The notes: generated by a model not told the origin, from the sequence alone. A DNA stretch of 64,000 bases from Cyprinodon diabolis (GCA_030533445.1 CM060069.1:26999837-27063836); one strand, 5' to 3'; positions 38,201 through 50,808 are shown, counted from the first letter of the stretch. Translations and numbers: made by a program.

Positions 38201-38963
38201 TGTCACGATCTTGGCCCTGATGACTGGATTATTGGTTCATTTCTTCCACCTGCCTAGCTCGGCCCAGTTTTCATTTTCACTCATCAGATCCACCTTTTCT
38301 AGTTCCTATTTAAACTGCTCGTTACCAGCCTTCAGTGCGAGATTATTCGAGTCGTTTATAAGAGTTCTCTAGCTTACCCAGTGTGTTTCTGATTACCTGA
38401 TCCTGACTATTTTCAGCTGTTAGACTTCTGAGTTTGCTTGTCCCTTTTCTTGTCTGTTTTGCCTGACCTTTCTTCAGACTGCTATTTGGATTCTACCTGC
38501 TACCTGATGACCCCGACGTGGATTTCTCTTCAATACCTCTTTAAATCTCTGATCCTCTGGCCTCGACACCTGCTTCCGCATCGAACTTTGGATTTTCCTT
38601 CCAAAAATCCTACTACATTTCTAACCCGTCTGTTGGCCTTTGCTCATCAATCTGCTCTGCTTCACTCCTGGAACTCTCTTGGTGGCTCCCACTGCATATT
38701 GTGGAGAAATCATCCGGCCGGATTCCACTCCTTCCTCTGGGCTCGGCCCGGACTTAAAAACCAAGTTAGTGACTCACATGCTGGCTATCATTCCGTGTCA
38801 GAGTTTTGTGGTCACTTACCTGAGTTTCTACCTCTGCAAAGATTCCAGTCATCTTGTCCAAGCTGACGAGCCGCAGATCCCAGAGCAGTTAATAAACGCC
38901 TTTTTAGAAATCACTTCTCTTCTGTCTGCCTGAATTCTGGGTCCTACAATCCAAGCCCTGGCA
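38201..38963 (+). mobile_element. LTR-like element, 763 bp
   Basis: Starts TGTCACGATCTTGG and ends AAGCCCTGGCA. Flanks are aagaa (38196-38200) and gagaa (38964-38968), four of five matching. A taataaacg polyadenylation-type signal lies near 38890. It is related along its length to the minus-strand element at 12047-12731. No coding domain is present. Confidence 0.55.
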
Positions 38964-39849
38964 GAGAATGCAGCCTTGTGTTCTTTCAGTGTGCAGGGTC
39001 TTCTGTAGAAATTATTTTATTTGCAAAGAGACAGGGTTTTCTGACTGTAGTTGAAAAGACAAAACATCTTTTCAATACTGTACAAACCAAACATATGAAC
39101 TAATTTCTGTAATCTGTAATTATCAGTACTGGGATGTGGTTTTTATGGCTCTTTGTAATGAATATGAGAGTTGTACGGAAAGGTAAATTAGAATTAACAA
39201 AATGTTTGAAACTTTTTCTATTAGCAATTATTTAAACATTTTCTTTGGCTGCAAATCAGGATTACATCCAAAAAATTCATCCAAGCACTAATCCTCAAAA
39301 AGTGTGGCCTCATTCCAGGGATTGATTCTCATTCAGCAGCATATTGATTGTCCCATTTAGAGATTTCAAGCGGCCATTTGTAACAAGAACAGTCAGATAG
39401 CTCCCCAGTCAGGATCTTCCTGTTCACATAGCAATGGCTGATATATTATGTGAAAGTGTTGTATTTATTATAGCATATATTGTATTATTCTTTTGTTTTC
39501 TTAAACTTGAAAATAATTGTAAAAAATTTTCACTACTTGAATTTAAGCATTCACATTAACTTTATTACAATTTTTTTACTCTTAAATTTGGTCAGAAATA
39601 GCAAGGTTTAAACTAAAAGTAGATTTATAGATTCAACTATTTTTGGTTCAGAATTTGCTATTAAATCCCCCCATTTTTTCTTGAAAACTGAAGTGATTTT
39701 TACTAACTGAATTCAAAAGTTTAATCAACATCTTTCAAAAATAAAAAAAAAAGATTTTGGTAGATGTTTATTGAAGATACATTTTTGTCTTCTTGTTTCT
39801 TCTGTCAGGTTGGATGGAGGTTTGTAGAGGACCCAAATTCAGAGACAGA

Positions 39850-40280
39850 AGCTGAAGTGGTTTCAGCATCCAACATATGTGCAGTTTCTTCAAAAATATT
39901 TTCTTTTAGTTGTAGATTTTTGTAACTGGGATAACTAGATCATACATGGTTTGTATGAACTATGTTTGTTCTCTACTTCCAAACTCAGTATCTCTTCATT
40001 GCCTTCATGCCTCCGATAAGAAGTTTGTTTTGAAATTGTAAGATGCGCTCTTGGAATTTTTGACTGGATTTAATTAATATTTTAAGCCTCTCATTATTAG
40101 ATAAATATTTTGATTGAGATGAGAAATCTGCTTCCTTGTCTCTTGAAGTACCAATAAAATGCATCCAATAATTTAATTAAATGGCCTTAGTTTTCTGGAA
40201 TTTTTAAGAATGATGCTATAATTTATAGTTACAGATCCATCATTCCTATATTTTAATTTGACAAACCGGATCTTTTCCAT
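39850..40280 (-). repeat. unnamed interspersed repeat, copy 2 (inverted)
   Basis: Reverse-complement counterpart of 31870-32240. The two copies face each other about 8 kb apart. Function and class unknown. Confidence 0.55.
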
Positions 40281-40844
40281 GTTCTTTTTCCTGTTTGGTG
40301 CAATTGCAATTCCAGATCTTGAGCTGGCCAGACCGCAGTGGAACAAAAAATAGCTCAGCTCTGTATATTGACGATGAAGGACAGAGAAGACATAAGTGGA
40401 TGTGGCAAGGGTGTAACTTTGTGTTGAAAGTTGGTGGGGACGGCTCATAAGGAAAGGGAGCTACCTGACGCCTTTTTTTTGTTTTGTTGGAAAGGATAAA
40501 GCCAAAAAAATGTGAATAACATTTATCAATTTAATGCTTACAGTTGAAAACATAACTGTTACAATATTCACTTATATATTTTGTGCAAAAAATATCACAT
40601 AAATCTAAACAGACAGTACAAATCAAAGAAATCAAATAAATATATCAATTTTGTAGAACATTTATTGACGGTCAATTTTAGGTCCCTTTTTAAAATTAAT
40701 TTACTTTTAAACCAGGACTCGGACAAGATCTTATGGGGCCTTAAGCAGAATATGATTAAGCAACTCCATCTTTCTGTCAAGAACATCCACCAGCATGGTA
40801 TCAATACTGATTTGATAGAATCTGGGAGAGCGGACTATGTTCAA

Positions 40845-40965
40845 CCATCCATTTTCTTTAACCTTATATCTCAGTGGGATCAGGAGGTGCTGGTGCATAT
40901 CTCTAGCCACGTTCTGGGTGAGAGGCGGGATCACCCTGGACAGGTCACCAGTCTGTCGTAGTATG
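40845..40965 (-). repeat. SINE-like repeat, 3-prime fragment
   Basis: On minus it reads gactggtgacctgtccaggg, tgatcccgcctctcaccc and ends near gaaaatggatgg, matching the 3-prime half of the copy at 11056. Confidence 0.6.
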
Positions 40966-41492
40966 TTCAACCAGCTTAAAAGTAATCGGTAATCAGATTT
41001 ATTATTTGCACTTTTACTTAGTGAACTTTCTAACTCCCTTAAATCTGAAATTCCAATGCCAAAATTGTTTAAATCTTTTATCTTTGGACCCCCTGCAGAG
41101 TGACGTCACACCTGCAAGATCCTATCCTTACCTTCCTGCTAGATTGCAACAAGCAGCTTGCTCATGAGTTGTCAACATAACACGCTAAATCTTAAATGTA
41201 CGTGTACATATAAAAGAAAAAGGGGCGCAGTGCTTGCTACTGAATGTCAACACTATGACAACTATATAACAAGGTCAGGAAAAAGTTTTAAGTGAAGCCG
41301 GGATTAAAACAGTAGCTACAAGAAGCTTCAAATAAAAGGTGTTCTTTATGTTCAACCTAAACACCAACTCCGATAGACCATCAGTAGAGCATGTATTTAA
41401 ATTAATCAATCACTGCTGCGAAAGCTTATAGCAGTGAAAGCTAATATACCACAGCCATCACTGATTTAGACAGGGGGGACAGATTACAGCAG

Positions 41493-41544
41493 GTTTTATT
41501 TCATCCCATATTGCTGGTTCTGGCAATATGGGATGAAATAAAAC
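41493..41544. repeat. perfect 22-bp inverted repeat (hairpin)
   Basis: Arms 41493-41514 (gttttatttcatcccatatt gc) and 41523-41544 are perfect reverse complements around an 8-base loop tggttctg. No adjacent gene or T-run suggests a role; it lies 130 bp left of the DD36E transposon. Confidence 0.85.
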
Positions 41545-41675
41545 GACTGATGTTAGAAGACAAACTGTTTATTAAGGATAGTACAACATAGATAAATTGT
41601 ACGTTATTATAAACACAAATATAGGTTTAAGTACTAATTTTCAACCATAAAAAAATTATTTTCCTTCTGCATATA

Positions 41676-42896
41676 CACTCACCGGCCACTTTATTAGGTA
41701 CCCCATGCTAGTAACGGGTTGGACCCCCTTTTGCCTTCAGAACTGCCTCAATTCTTCGTGGCATAGATTCAACAAGGTGCTGGAAGCATTCCTCAGGGAG
41801 TTTGGTCCATATTGACATGATGGCATCACACAGTTGCCGCAGATTTGTCGGCTGCACATCCATGATGCGAATCTCCCGTTCCACCACATCCCAAAGATGC
41901 TCTATTGGATTGAGATCTGGTGACTGTGGAGGCCATTTGAGTACAGTGAACTCATTGTCATGTTCAAGAAACCAGTCTGAGATGATTCCAGCTTTATGAC
42001 ATGGCGCATTATCCTGCTGAAAGTAGCCATCAGAAGTTGGGTACATTGTGGTCATAAAGGGATGGACATGGTCAGCAACAATACTCAGGTAGGCTGTGGC
42101 GTTGCAACGATGCTCAATTGGTACCAAGGGGCCCAAAGAGTGCCAAGAAAATATTCCCCACACCATGACACCACCACCACCAGCCTGAACCGTTGATACA
42201 AGGTAGGATGGATCCATGCTTTCATGTTGTAGACGCCAAATTCTGAGCCTACCATCTGAATGTCGCAGCAGAAATCGAGACTCATCAGACCAGGCAACGT
42301 TTTTCCAATCTTCTATTGTCCAATTTCGATGAGCTTGTGCAAATTGTAGCCTCAGTTTCCTGTTCTTAGCTGAAAGGAATGGCACCCGGCGTGGTCTTCT
42401 GCTGCTGTAGCCCATCTGCCTCAAAGTTCGACGTACTGTGCGTTCAGAGATGCTCTTCTGCCCACCTTGGTTGTAACGGGTGGTTATTTGAGTCACTGTT
42501 GCCCTTCTATCAGTTCGAACCAGTCTGGCCATTCTCCTCTGACCTCTGGCATCAACAAGACATTTCCGCCCACAGAACTGCCGCTCACTGGATGTTTTTT
42601 CTTTTTCAGACCATTCTCTGTAAACCCTAGAGATGGTTGTGCGTGAAAATCCCAGTAGATCAGCAGTTTCTGAAATACTCAGACCAGCCCTTCTGGCACC
42701 AACAATCATGCCACGTTCAAAGTCACTCAAATCACCTTTCTTCCCCATACTGATGCTCGGTTTGAACTGCAGGAGATTGTCTTGACCATGTCTACATGCC
42801 TAAATGCACTGAGTTGCCGCCATGTGATTGGCTGCTTAGAAATTAAGTGTTAACGAGCAGTTGGACAGGTGTACCTAATAAAGTGGCTGGTGAGTG
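41676..42896 (-). mobile_element. Tc1/mariner transposon, 1221 bp, apparently complete
   Basis: Terminal inverted repeats (cactcaccggccactttatt at left; the complement of aagtggctggtgagtg at right) are flanked by TA on both sides (41674-41675 and 42897-42898), the canonical Tc1/mariner target duplication. A single uninterrupted transposase frame fills the minus strand. Preservation of ends and frame, plus a nearly identical deleted derivative at 37478, suggests a young family. Confidence 0.92.
41708..42748 (-). CDS. DD36E Tc1/mariner-type transposase, 346 aa
   Basis: Full-length open frame starting MGKKGDLSDFERG and ending GGPTRY. The N-terminal paired-type helix-turn-helix lies at about residues 22-46 (GLSISETADLLGFSRTTIS) and binds the transposon ends. 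A basic stretch RRPRR at 117-121 is typical of the linker. The catalytic triad is D155 (WSDESRF), D246 (QQDNAPCH) and E283 (NPIEHLWD). I count 36 residues between the second Asp and the Glu, against 34 in classical Tc1, which fits the DD36E group reported in animals under the name Incomer. The triad, the length and the absence of stops suggest it could encode an active enzyme; expression is unknown. This is a transposon gene, not a host gene. Confidence 0.92.
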   Translation of the reverse strand: MGKKGDLSDFERGMIVGARRAGLSISETADLLGFSRTTISRVYREWSEKEKTSSERQFCGRKCLVDARGQRRMARLVRTDRRATVTQITTRYNQGGQKSISERTVRRTLRQMGYSSRRPRRVPFLSAKNRKLRLQFAQAHRNWTIEDWKNVAWSDESRFLLRHSDGRLRIWRLQHESMDPSYLVSTVQAGGGGVMVWGIFSWHSLGPLVPIEHRCNATAYLSIVADHVHPFMTTMYPTSDGYFQQDNAPCHKAGIISDWFLEHDNEFTVLKWPPQSPDLNPIEHLWDVVEREIRIMDVQPTNLRQLCDAIMSIWTKLPEECFQHLVESMPRRIEAVLKAKGGPTRY

Positions 42897-43974
42897 TAGT
42901 CTTTAATGATTACACGTGCACTCCATTTTCTATTTCATTTTTATTACAAGCCTATGGTTTACAACAGTTTTCAATGGGATGAGAACATTTGGATACTGTG
43001 AAACAATGAAAGATTTTTTTAAGGAACATGTGGAAAAGAACAAGGATCTGTTTGCTTTCAGAGGAAGGAGTAGACACTGCTGTCAGCGACCAGCTTTCAA
43101 GCAAACGTTTGTGTTTTATTATTAGTTTTAAATCAATATCACTGGCAATATTCTGCTATAACATGTGAAGTAAAGAATAAAAGAGTAAAGCTCAACTTTC
43201 ATACACGTACAACCTTTCAAATTTCAAGGCGGAGTTAACATGGGTTGTTCTTTCTACTCCGTGCGCGCTCCCGACGAGGGGATACAAATTTTCGCAGGGA
43301 TAACTACCTTGGCACGACACCGGGACTGGCAGCCTCTCACACAACACGATCCTGTAATTTCTGGTAAATAATTGTGCCGAAAGAACAGCCGCGTGTGGGT
43401 TATCTCATCTTTCCACTTAATATGGTAGTAGCTGACATGACAGGTCCGGAAAAAAGTGGTTTGAGTTTTTTTTCCCAACGGTTAAGTTATATTTTAAATA
43501 CGGCATTCACTTATTTTTACACTATTCTCTATTCTTTTACTACTTAGTCTCTCCTGACTAAAATTAGGTCTTTACAATTCCACAAGTCCCTCTCACCTCT
43601 CACCTCTCCACTGCTGTCCCTGAATGGGTTAGCATTTTTGGAGGGAAGCGACAGGTGTTATGGGGAGAGGGCGGAGGGGGGTGATGGGGAGAAAGCGAGA
43701 GGCAACAGATTCTTTTTTCTGAGTTTTTTTCTCGGGGGTTGTGGACGGTGAGCAGCGGGGAGAACTTTTTTTATTTTCTTTCTGAGGAGCGGCATGAATG
43801 GTTTTTTTTTCAGATATACACAGCACCGAAAGCAAAATACGTGTACAAAATATTGGTGGTGACCGTCCCCCTACCGGTCAAGATTGGTGGGGACATGTCC
43901 ACACCAGTCCTTAAGGAAGTTACGCCTATGGGATGTGGAAAAGTTCTCATTGATTAACATGACAGACAAGTACT

Positions 43975-44332
43975 CCACACGACATATGTGAGCGGGGCGG
44001 AGGGGAACACTGACGGAGTATGTGGAATCTGGGGGTAAATGCCAAACAGAACAAAGAATGGAGCAATCAACTGATTGGGGGCAGGTGTGGACAGAAAGAT
44101 TGAGAAGGGAGACTAGGGGAAAGGAGGCTGGCACAAGGGGGTAACAGAGGTAAAAGAGAAATTCATAAGAACTCAAATACAACCAGAAAAACAACTAAAA
44201 TTAAACAAAATGGAAATGAAACCAATTACCTAGAAGCACACAATGACATAAATCAAAGTGTAACTAAAAAAATAATAATAAAAAAAATAAAAAGAAAACT
44301 ACAACCGAACCATAAAGTGCAGAATTATGACA
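43975..44332 (-). mobile_element. LTR-like fragment related to 4430-4720
   Basis: Shares ctaggggaaaggaggctggc and the following acaagggggtaacagag block with 4560-4605. The right end on minus begins TGTCATAATTCTGC. The left end could not be placed, so no target duplication is claimed. Confidence 0.4.
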
Positions 44333-46216
44333 TCTTGTTTATTATGATGATTTAGAATCTCAACTAATGAAGGCCAGTTACCATTGCTACAGATTTTTTT
44401 TCTAAATTAAACCAGTAAATAATTATTGTGCTGAAATGTTACATAATTGCTCATACCATTGAGGAAAACTGTTAGCTAAAGTGTTGTTGAGTAGAAAGTC
44501 ACTGACAAAAAAGGCAATAGTTAAATAAGCAGGCCGCTCACATAATACTCCTTTTAAGCATATACAGTAAATGTTGAGTTGAATAAAAGGACAATGTAAT
44601 GCAATTTAACAGCCTTGATATGATTGTGAGGTAAAATTCATTTAAACATTTGGCGAGAGATTCATAAGCTTAACCCTTTTGTTGTTAATCTATATGCCAT
44701 ACATGAGCTAAGCAGGACTTAGATATGGCCCAGTGACCCAAAGTCCACTTTTTGCATGTAAAGGCATTTGAGGTCCTAGATCCTTGAAGAACAGTGAAAA
44801 GCCACATAACTCATAAAGGCATCAGTATTGCCTTTACAGATCTGACATGGAGAAAGTGTAGTAGCTAAATCCGGTCAAATGTTGTGTTCAGCTGTGAAAC
44901 CCTCCTCTCTCTTGGAAATACCTTTTGATATATTGAACTTTTACCAGGGCTTGACTTGTTAAAAGAAAATGGCCTAGGCATTTTTGGTCACATCTACATA
45001 TTAATATGCAGAAAAAGAAATAAAAAAAAATTTATTTTGTAAAAAGGCTACTTTTTAAAAAGGCTACTACTGCTAAAATCCCCAGTCCATTGAAGCAGAT
45101 GGTCCTTTATACTTAATGTGGTTCTGCTGCTGGTTTCTTCTTGTTAAAGGGGAGTTATTCTTTCCTCTGTATGCTCAGTTTGAGGGACTGCTGTAGAATA
45201 TCTCCTCTAAGCGACTGTCGTTACATGTTCATCTGAGAAAAGTAAATACTGCAAGTCACCTACTACAATCTCCTGAGTCAGCTTAGATACTGAACTTCTT
45301 AACTGATCTTTCTGATTTTACTAAACTGACAGAAAGGTGTTTGAAATGACAACCTTTGGAAATTACATATAATTTAATTGATTGCATTTGGATGCATTGA
45401 TGCATAAAAGGTGTAGGATTAGTATGGCGAGGCTTCCCACCACATACTGGCTCACTGATCAAAAATCCTTTTTTGAGTGCTGAGAGTTTATAATGATTTT
45501 ACAATGATGACAAGTGCTCTATGACTTGGCAGTGTTTACACAGCCTGCGACTGAAGACAGACAAGCCAGTGACCTTGACAAGTCAAAAATTCTCATTTTC
45601 ACCCAGGAGGAGCCGTAGTTCAGCAGCTGTTCAGAGATGAAGAAGAGGGGAACTGTGTGAAAAAAAACAGCACTAGGACAGTGCTGAGGAAAATAAGACC
45701 CATACATATACCACACACTCAAGCATATGGGAAAAAGAAAGCCACTCTTAAAAAAAAAAAAAAGGGGGAATTAAAACTAAAAACAGCTGCATCAGGAGTA
45801 CAATAACACATTTTTTAATAAGTGTAATCCAAAAGTACTGTATTGTGTCCAATACAATGAGTTTAAGTGGAAAACAGGATAAAATGTAACTTGGAGCAAT
45901 GTTTACTGTCAGTACACTGCATGAAAAGTGGGATTTTCGTCAATATGCGGCACTGTAGATTGTCGTGGAACTTCAAGTTAGCGGCAGTTTACGGCAATTT
46001 GCAGGCTTCGCCGAAAACTCCCGTAAATTGTCAGAAATTGACGTGGACTTTCTTAGGCAGTGTTCCCCCCATGCCTCCCCCCCATGGAATTCTAGGGGAG
46101 GCTTTAACATGTAAATGAAAATGCTGTGAGCTATACAAATGCAAATCAGGGTTGCAGGGGGAGTTTTACCCCAAGATACATTTTTCTAAAAGGTAAGAAA
46201 ATCTCTGATACAAAGA
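44333..46216. other. no gene recognised; small repeat fragment at ~45075-45180
   Basis: AT-rich. Around 45105-45180 the words gttctgctgctggtttcttc and gttaaaggggagttattc belong to a common fish repeat. The rest shows nothing recognisable. Confidence 0.4.
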
Positions 46217-46280
46217 GATCAGGCTCAGTATAGACTCTTACATTTTAGCTTGAATTGATTTATTTAATTAAAGTATAGAG
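46217..46280. repeat. direct repeat, left copy
   Basis: The block gatcaggctcagtata ... cttacattttagcttgaatt ... atttaattaaagta recurs at 46625-46695, 408 bp downstream. Confidence 0.8.
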
Positions 46281-46424
46281 ACCAAAACAGATCTTTAGCT
46301 GACAGAGCAATACATTTAGAGCAGTAATTATTTTTTTTTAAAATTTGCATTTAAGAGAAAAAATAAAATGTTGTCTGTCAATATGCTCTATTCACAATTA
46401 CTTAAGTGGAAAAGTTTCAAGAAA

Positions 46425-46610
46425 TGAGTCTGAGATGATTCACTTTATAACATGGCGCATTATCCTGCTGGAAGTAGCCATCAGAAGATTGGTACACTGT
46501 GGTCATAAGGACATAAGGTCAGCAACAATGCTGAGGTAGGCTGCCACATTTATTTGATGCTAAATTGGTATTAAGTGGCCCAAAGTGTGGCAATAAATAT
46601 CCCCCAAATA
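46425..46610 (-). mobile_element. degenerate fragment of the DD36E Tc1 family
   Basis: The words tctgagatgatt, acatggcgcattatcctgct, gaagtagccatcagaag and gtggtcataag match 41978-42160 of the intact element. Indels and substitutions break the frame. It lies between the two direct repeats. Confidence 0.75.
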
Positions 46611-46624
46611 GATGATAGAAATAG

Positions 46625-46695
46625 ATCAGGCTCAGTATGACCTAATTATAGACTCTTACATTTTAGCTTGAATTGATTTATTTAATTAAAGTACG
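46625..46695. repeat. direct repeat, right copy
   Basis: Second copy of the block at 46217-46280, with a small insertion (tgacctaatta) after gatcaggctcagta. Confidence 0.8.
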
Positions 46696-47129
46696 CTAGA
46701 TTACTGTGTGTGCAAATGTTATGTAAAAAAATACACAAAATAATTTATTTAAAAAATTAGTTTTAATCAGAATCATTTGGTAAAATGTGCATTCCATGCA
46801 AACAACATTAGAATCAGAATGAGGGGTCTGCAGAGATCACAGTCTCCTAGAGCTCAACTACTGTGCATAGTGGCATGACAGTTATGATTAATTAAAATCT
46901 GAAATCTTACAGTTAAAAGGAAGTGTAATCATTAGAATTATTAAGATGCAGCCATGGAGGGTTTTGAAATATATACAGAAATATTTAAAGTAAATTATCT
47001 GACAGATCACTGTTAACCTAATTATGAGGAACATGTAAAGTGAGTAAAAAAAAAGTCACTGCATTTGTATACTCTTTAAAGAAGTAAACCTACTTCCAAA
47101 CATGATAAACAGTGGGCCAAGGTCCAGAC
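46696..47129. other. no gene recognised
   Basis: AT-rich sequence between the direct repeat and the L1 relic. Confidence 0.4.
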
Positions 47130-49320
47130 AAGGTCCAGACAATCTGGAATCTGGTTGATTATGGCGGCCTGTTCCATTGCAACCAATTAAAAAAGTGTTT
47201 GTTCCAATTCTGTACATCAAAACAATTATAGTTCCTTTCCTTCCAGTTCAGCAATATTATACGTTTGGCTGCTAAAAAGCCCAGTGATATGATATAGTCC
47301 ACATTCTTTGGCTTAGAGTCTTGAGTCTTTATTCCAAGTAGACAATCCAGGGGACAAAGTAATATTTCCACATCTAACACATGAGACAACGTGACAGTTA
47401 TATTCCTCCAGAATGTCTGGACAGGAGGGCAATTCCAAAGGATATGCAGCAGTGTGCCTTCTGACCCACAGCCATGCCATCACAATTTACACTTTTCTTT
47501 GTCCATTTTATTTAGAATGTAAGGTGTAATATATGCTTGATTTGTTATTTTAAGCTGTATGATTTTATCCTTAACATATTTGGACATTTTTGTGCTTTTT
47601 CCACTGTGAGTCAGAAATGGGGACACCAATGTCTTTTACACATTGTTTTTTTGTTACATATTTATGGTCTGCTTTAGTATTACACAATAGTCAGTATATT
47701 TTTGACACAGTGCCTCTGTTCATAGCAGCATTTTTTAATTTATCCTCAAGGTCCTTTTTGTACCCCAGGCTGTTTTCTTGAGATAGTGAAGATTTCAGAA
47801 TGGATTTAATCTGTAAGAAATTAAAATATTCTGTGCCATTGAGGCTATACTCTTTTTAAATCACAAAAAAGATTATATTTTTTTCCCATTTTTAATTAAT
47901 TGTGATATATTTTGAATATTGTTTTGTTGCCACACTTTGTTCTTTAGGATTTTTTTTAACCTGACATAAAAAGCGGGTTAGACCATAAGGTACAGGAAGG
48001 TAAGGATTTTAATTTGAAATTAAAGTAGCTTTGCAGCATTTTGATGATACCTCCAGAAAATGTTATTAGTGGATTATTCATATCATTATTTGCCTTAGTG
48101 TACCAAAGGGTAGCAAGAGAAAAATCTGAGTTATATTTTTTTATATTTTTTCTTCGAGCCATTCCCAACTGTTAGTTTCTTTAAAATTGCTATATGCCCA
48201 TTTTAAAGGGTATATTGAATTAAATGCAATATAATATAAATCAACATCTGGCAAACCAATACTACCTTTATAACGGCTTTCAATTATTTTTTTTTATAAC
48301 TCATTCTAGGTTTCTTCTTTCTCCACAAAAACAAAATAATCTGAATAATTTATTTATATCTTTAAACCATTTTGTAGAAAAATTAAGAGGAATTTATGAG
48401 ATTATGAAGGTCAATTTTGGTAAGAGATATGTTTTTAAATTCTCAGCTCTTCCCCATAGTGAAAGGGGTAATATAGTCCAATGTTTAAGGTCTTCTCTTA
48501 ATTTTTTACTAACGTCATTTATATTGAAGTCCACCATAGTTTCTATAGAAAACTTTATTTTAATTCCAAGGCAACCATAGGTTTCCACTGAAAAATGGCA
48601 GTTCAGAGGTGCGATTGGAAAGTATAGTTGTTAAGTGGGATGGCTTCGCTTTTAGTATAGTTTACTTTGTATCCTGATATATAGCCAAAGGCTTCAATTA
48701 ATTGAAATAGTTTTGGGATAGATTTTCCTAAATTTGTAATGGTTAGTAAAATATCATCAGCAAATAGGTTCAATTTAAATTCATAGTTGGCCATACTAAT
48801 TCCTTTAATATCTTTTTGTATCATTACATGCAGTAGTCTCTTTATGTTGTTTGAGGCCAAATAGCCTTTAACAAATCCAGTTTGGTCTATGTGTTGATCG
48901 AAGTATTTTTGCAAATAACTTGTAATCATTGTTTAGGATGATCAGTGGTGTTTTTCCATTAGAGAAGGATTTTATTGCATTTTTAATTTCTTGTATCGGG
49001 TCTTCTAAAGAGTCACTATCTTTTTTTTTTTTTCACAGACGGTAATGTAACAGTTAAGAGAATTTTTCCATATCATTCTCCTTAACAGAGCTCTCTGAAT
49101 TATAGAGGTTCCTATAGTAATTTACAAAAGTTTCATTAATTTATTGAGGATCATTTTTTATCACACCCCTCTCATCATAAATTGATGAGATTGATTGATG
49201 ATATTGCTGCTGTTTCAGTTTAAGGGTGAGCAATTTTCCTGCCTGGTCTTCTGCTTTATAAAGTTGTTTTTGCAACAAACAGTTTTTTAATGTTTGTTAA
49301 TCATATATCTGGATCTTAAC
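47130..49320 (-). mobile_element. decayed L1-like LINE, ORF2 remnant
   Basis: Read on minus from about 49320 to 47130, the translated pieces follow ORF2 order: a KAEDQAGKLL-type segment (~49240), reverse transcriptase palm with NLFADDILL (~48770), a SGYKVNYTKSEA segment just after it, then C-terminal pieces such as LLGIKTQDSKPK (~47310) and FLAAKRIILLNWK (~47260). Multiple frameshifts and stops make it inactive. No poly-A tail or target duplication could be fixed. Confidence 0.75.
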
Positions 49321-49679
49321 CATTCACAAAATGTTAATAGATTATATTGCCCTACCATGTCAGTTTATCCCTAAACCCAACATTAGTGGACTTAATACCT
49401 GAACCTAGCCCTTATTTCTAAATTAACTTGCCCTATTATGTTGGACTTAGCCTAACATCAGTGGGCTCAATACCCTGATATATTTACCTTTAATAAATGG
49501 TTTAGATGCAGTTTATAAATGATTATCAAATAATAAGACACTTAATAAAGTTAAGAAAAATTAATAACGGAAGTTTAGAGTCTTTAAAAACAAAAGAGTT
49601 TCTGTTATGCTAAAACACTATTTTTATTAACTTTTTTTTATACAAGTAGTCTCCTAAAATCAAAATGTTCTTAGGGGTT

Positions 49680-50115
49680 TAAAGCAGGGTTTCCCCAGTC
49701 CAGTCACTGTGAGCTGATATCCTGTAACTGATGCAGCCCTTTTCCAACACATTTGAATTTAAGTTTCAATAAACAGAATGTCATTACAGGTCTGCAGATG
49801 ACCGATAAGAAGTCATTCGAATTATTCAGGAAAGTTTTAAAGTGATTCATAACACAATGTGGCAGAATAGCACCCCTGCATGACTGGACTCTTTGGTTCT
49901 TTTGGTTTCAATCCTGGTACCCAGGGACCATTATCTTATTTTTATTGTGTTTCAGCTTTAACACACCTTATTCAAATAACCAGGTCATTGTTGGGATTCT
50001 GGAGAAACCAACTGCAAACCAAGTAGATAATTTAACCATTTGATTCAGCTGTGTTGAGATATTTCTAAAGGTTGCAGGATACCAGCCCTCAAAGACTTGT
50101 TTGAAACCATTGGAC
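49680..50115. repeat. hAT-type non-autonomous repeat, degenerate
   Basis: The left part (gggtttccccagtccagtca) and right part (ggttgcaggataccagccct caaag) recall the inverted ends of a common fish repeat with ccggccctcgaggacc ends. A related copy lies at 57766-57905. Class assignment is tentative. Confidence 0.35.
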
Positions 50116-50781
50116 AAACCTGCATTTCATTTGGTAGGTTTATAAGTACTACAGAGACATCTACTGGCTGCTTCTTGCATTCTCTATAGAAAGTCCAGAT
50201 AAAACAAAATTACTTGACAATAAAGCTTCGATTACTAGTTCAGATTGGTATATTTTGTTGTTTTTGTTACTCTTTTTTTTTTAAATATAACAAATATAGC
50301 ATTAAAGTTAATTAAATATTTAGAAATATCTCAGCGTTTCCTGCGTCTCTCATAAAACACATGGGTTAAAGCTCACAACAGTTGTCTTTTGTTCCTCCAA
50401 AGGCTAATCATTAACAAGCTTATCAAAACATGATTATAAAGAATGCAAATTGTCTGTGTAATGGAGCAAAAATAAGTTAAAGTGCTTTTTGTTTGTCTTA
50501 CATTTCAGACATAGTAAGTATATATTAAAAACACAGACCTCTTTAAGATACAAATGTTCATTTATGTTTTACAGTTCATCAATTTCCCCAGTCTTACGGA
50601 TGAACAGATACTAAACTGAATAGCAAATATAAAAAAAAAAATGTTTAGATAAAATACAACAGCATGCACTTTATGTGTTCCTGCATCTTATTTGTTCAGT
50701 TCAGATCAAAAGAATCCAATTCAGCAGAATTTACTTGGCTTTTCCTGAGAAGATGAAACATACTCATGGAAGTAATTGATT

Positions 50782-50808
50782 AAAAAAAAAAAAAAAAAAA
50801 AAAAAAAA

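Noticed and set aside
38438..38866. 142-codon + frame
   Set aside because: Lies wholly inside the LTR-like element at 38201-38963; no retroviral domain recognised.
41802..42196. Short + frames within the Tc1 transposon
   Set aside because: Reverse-strand shadows of the transposase.
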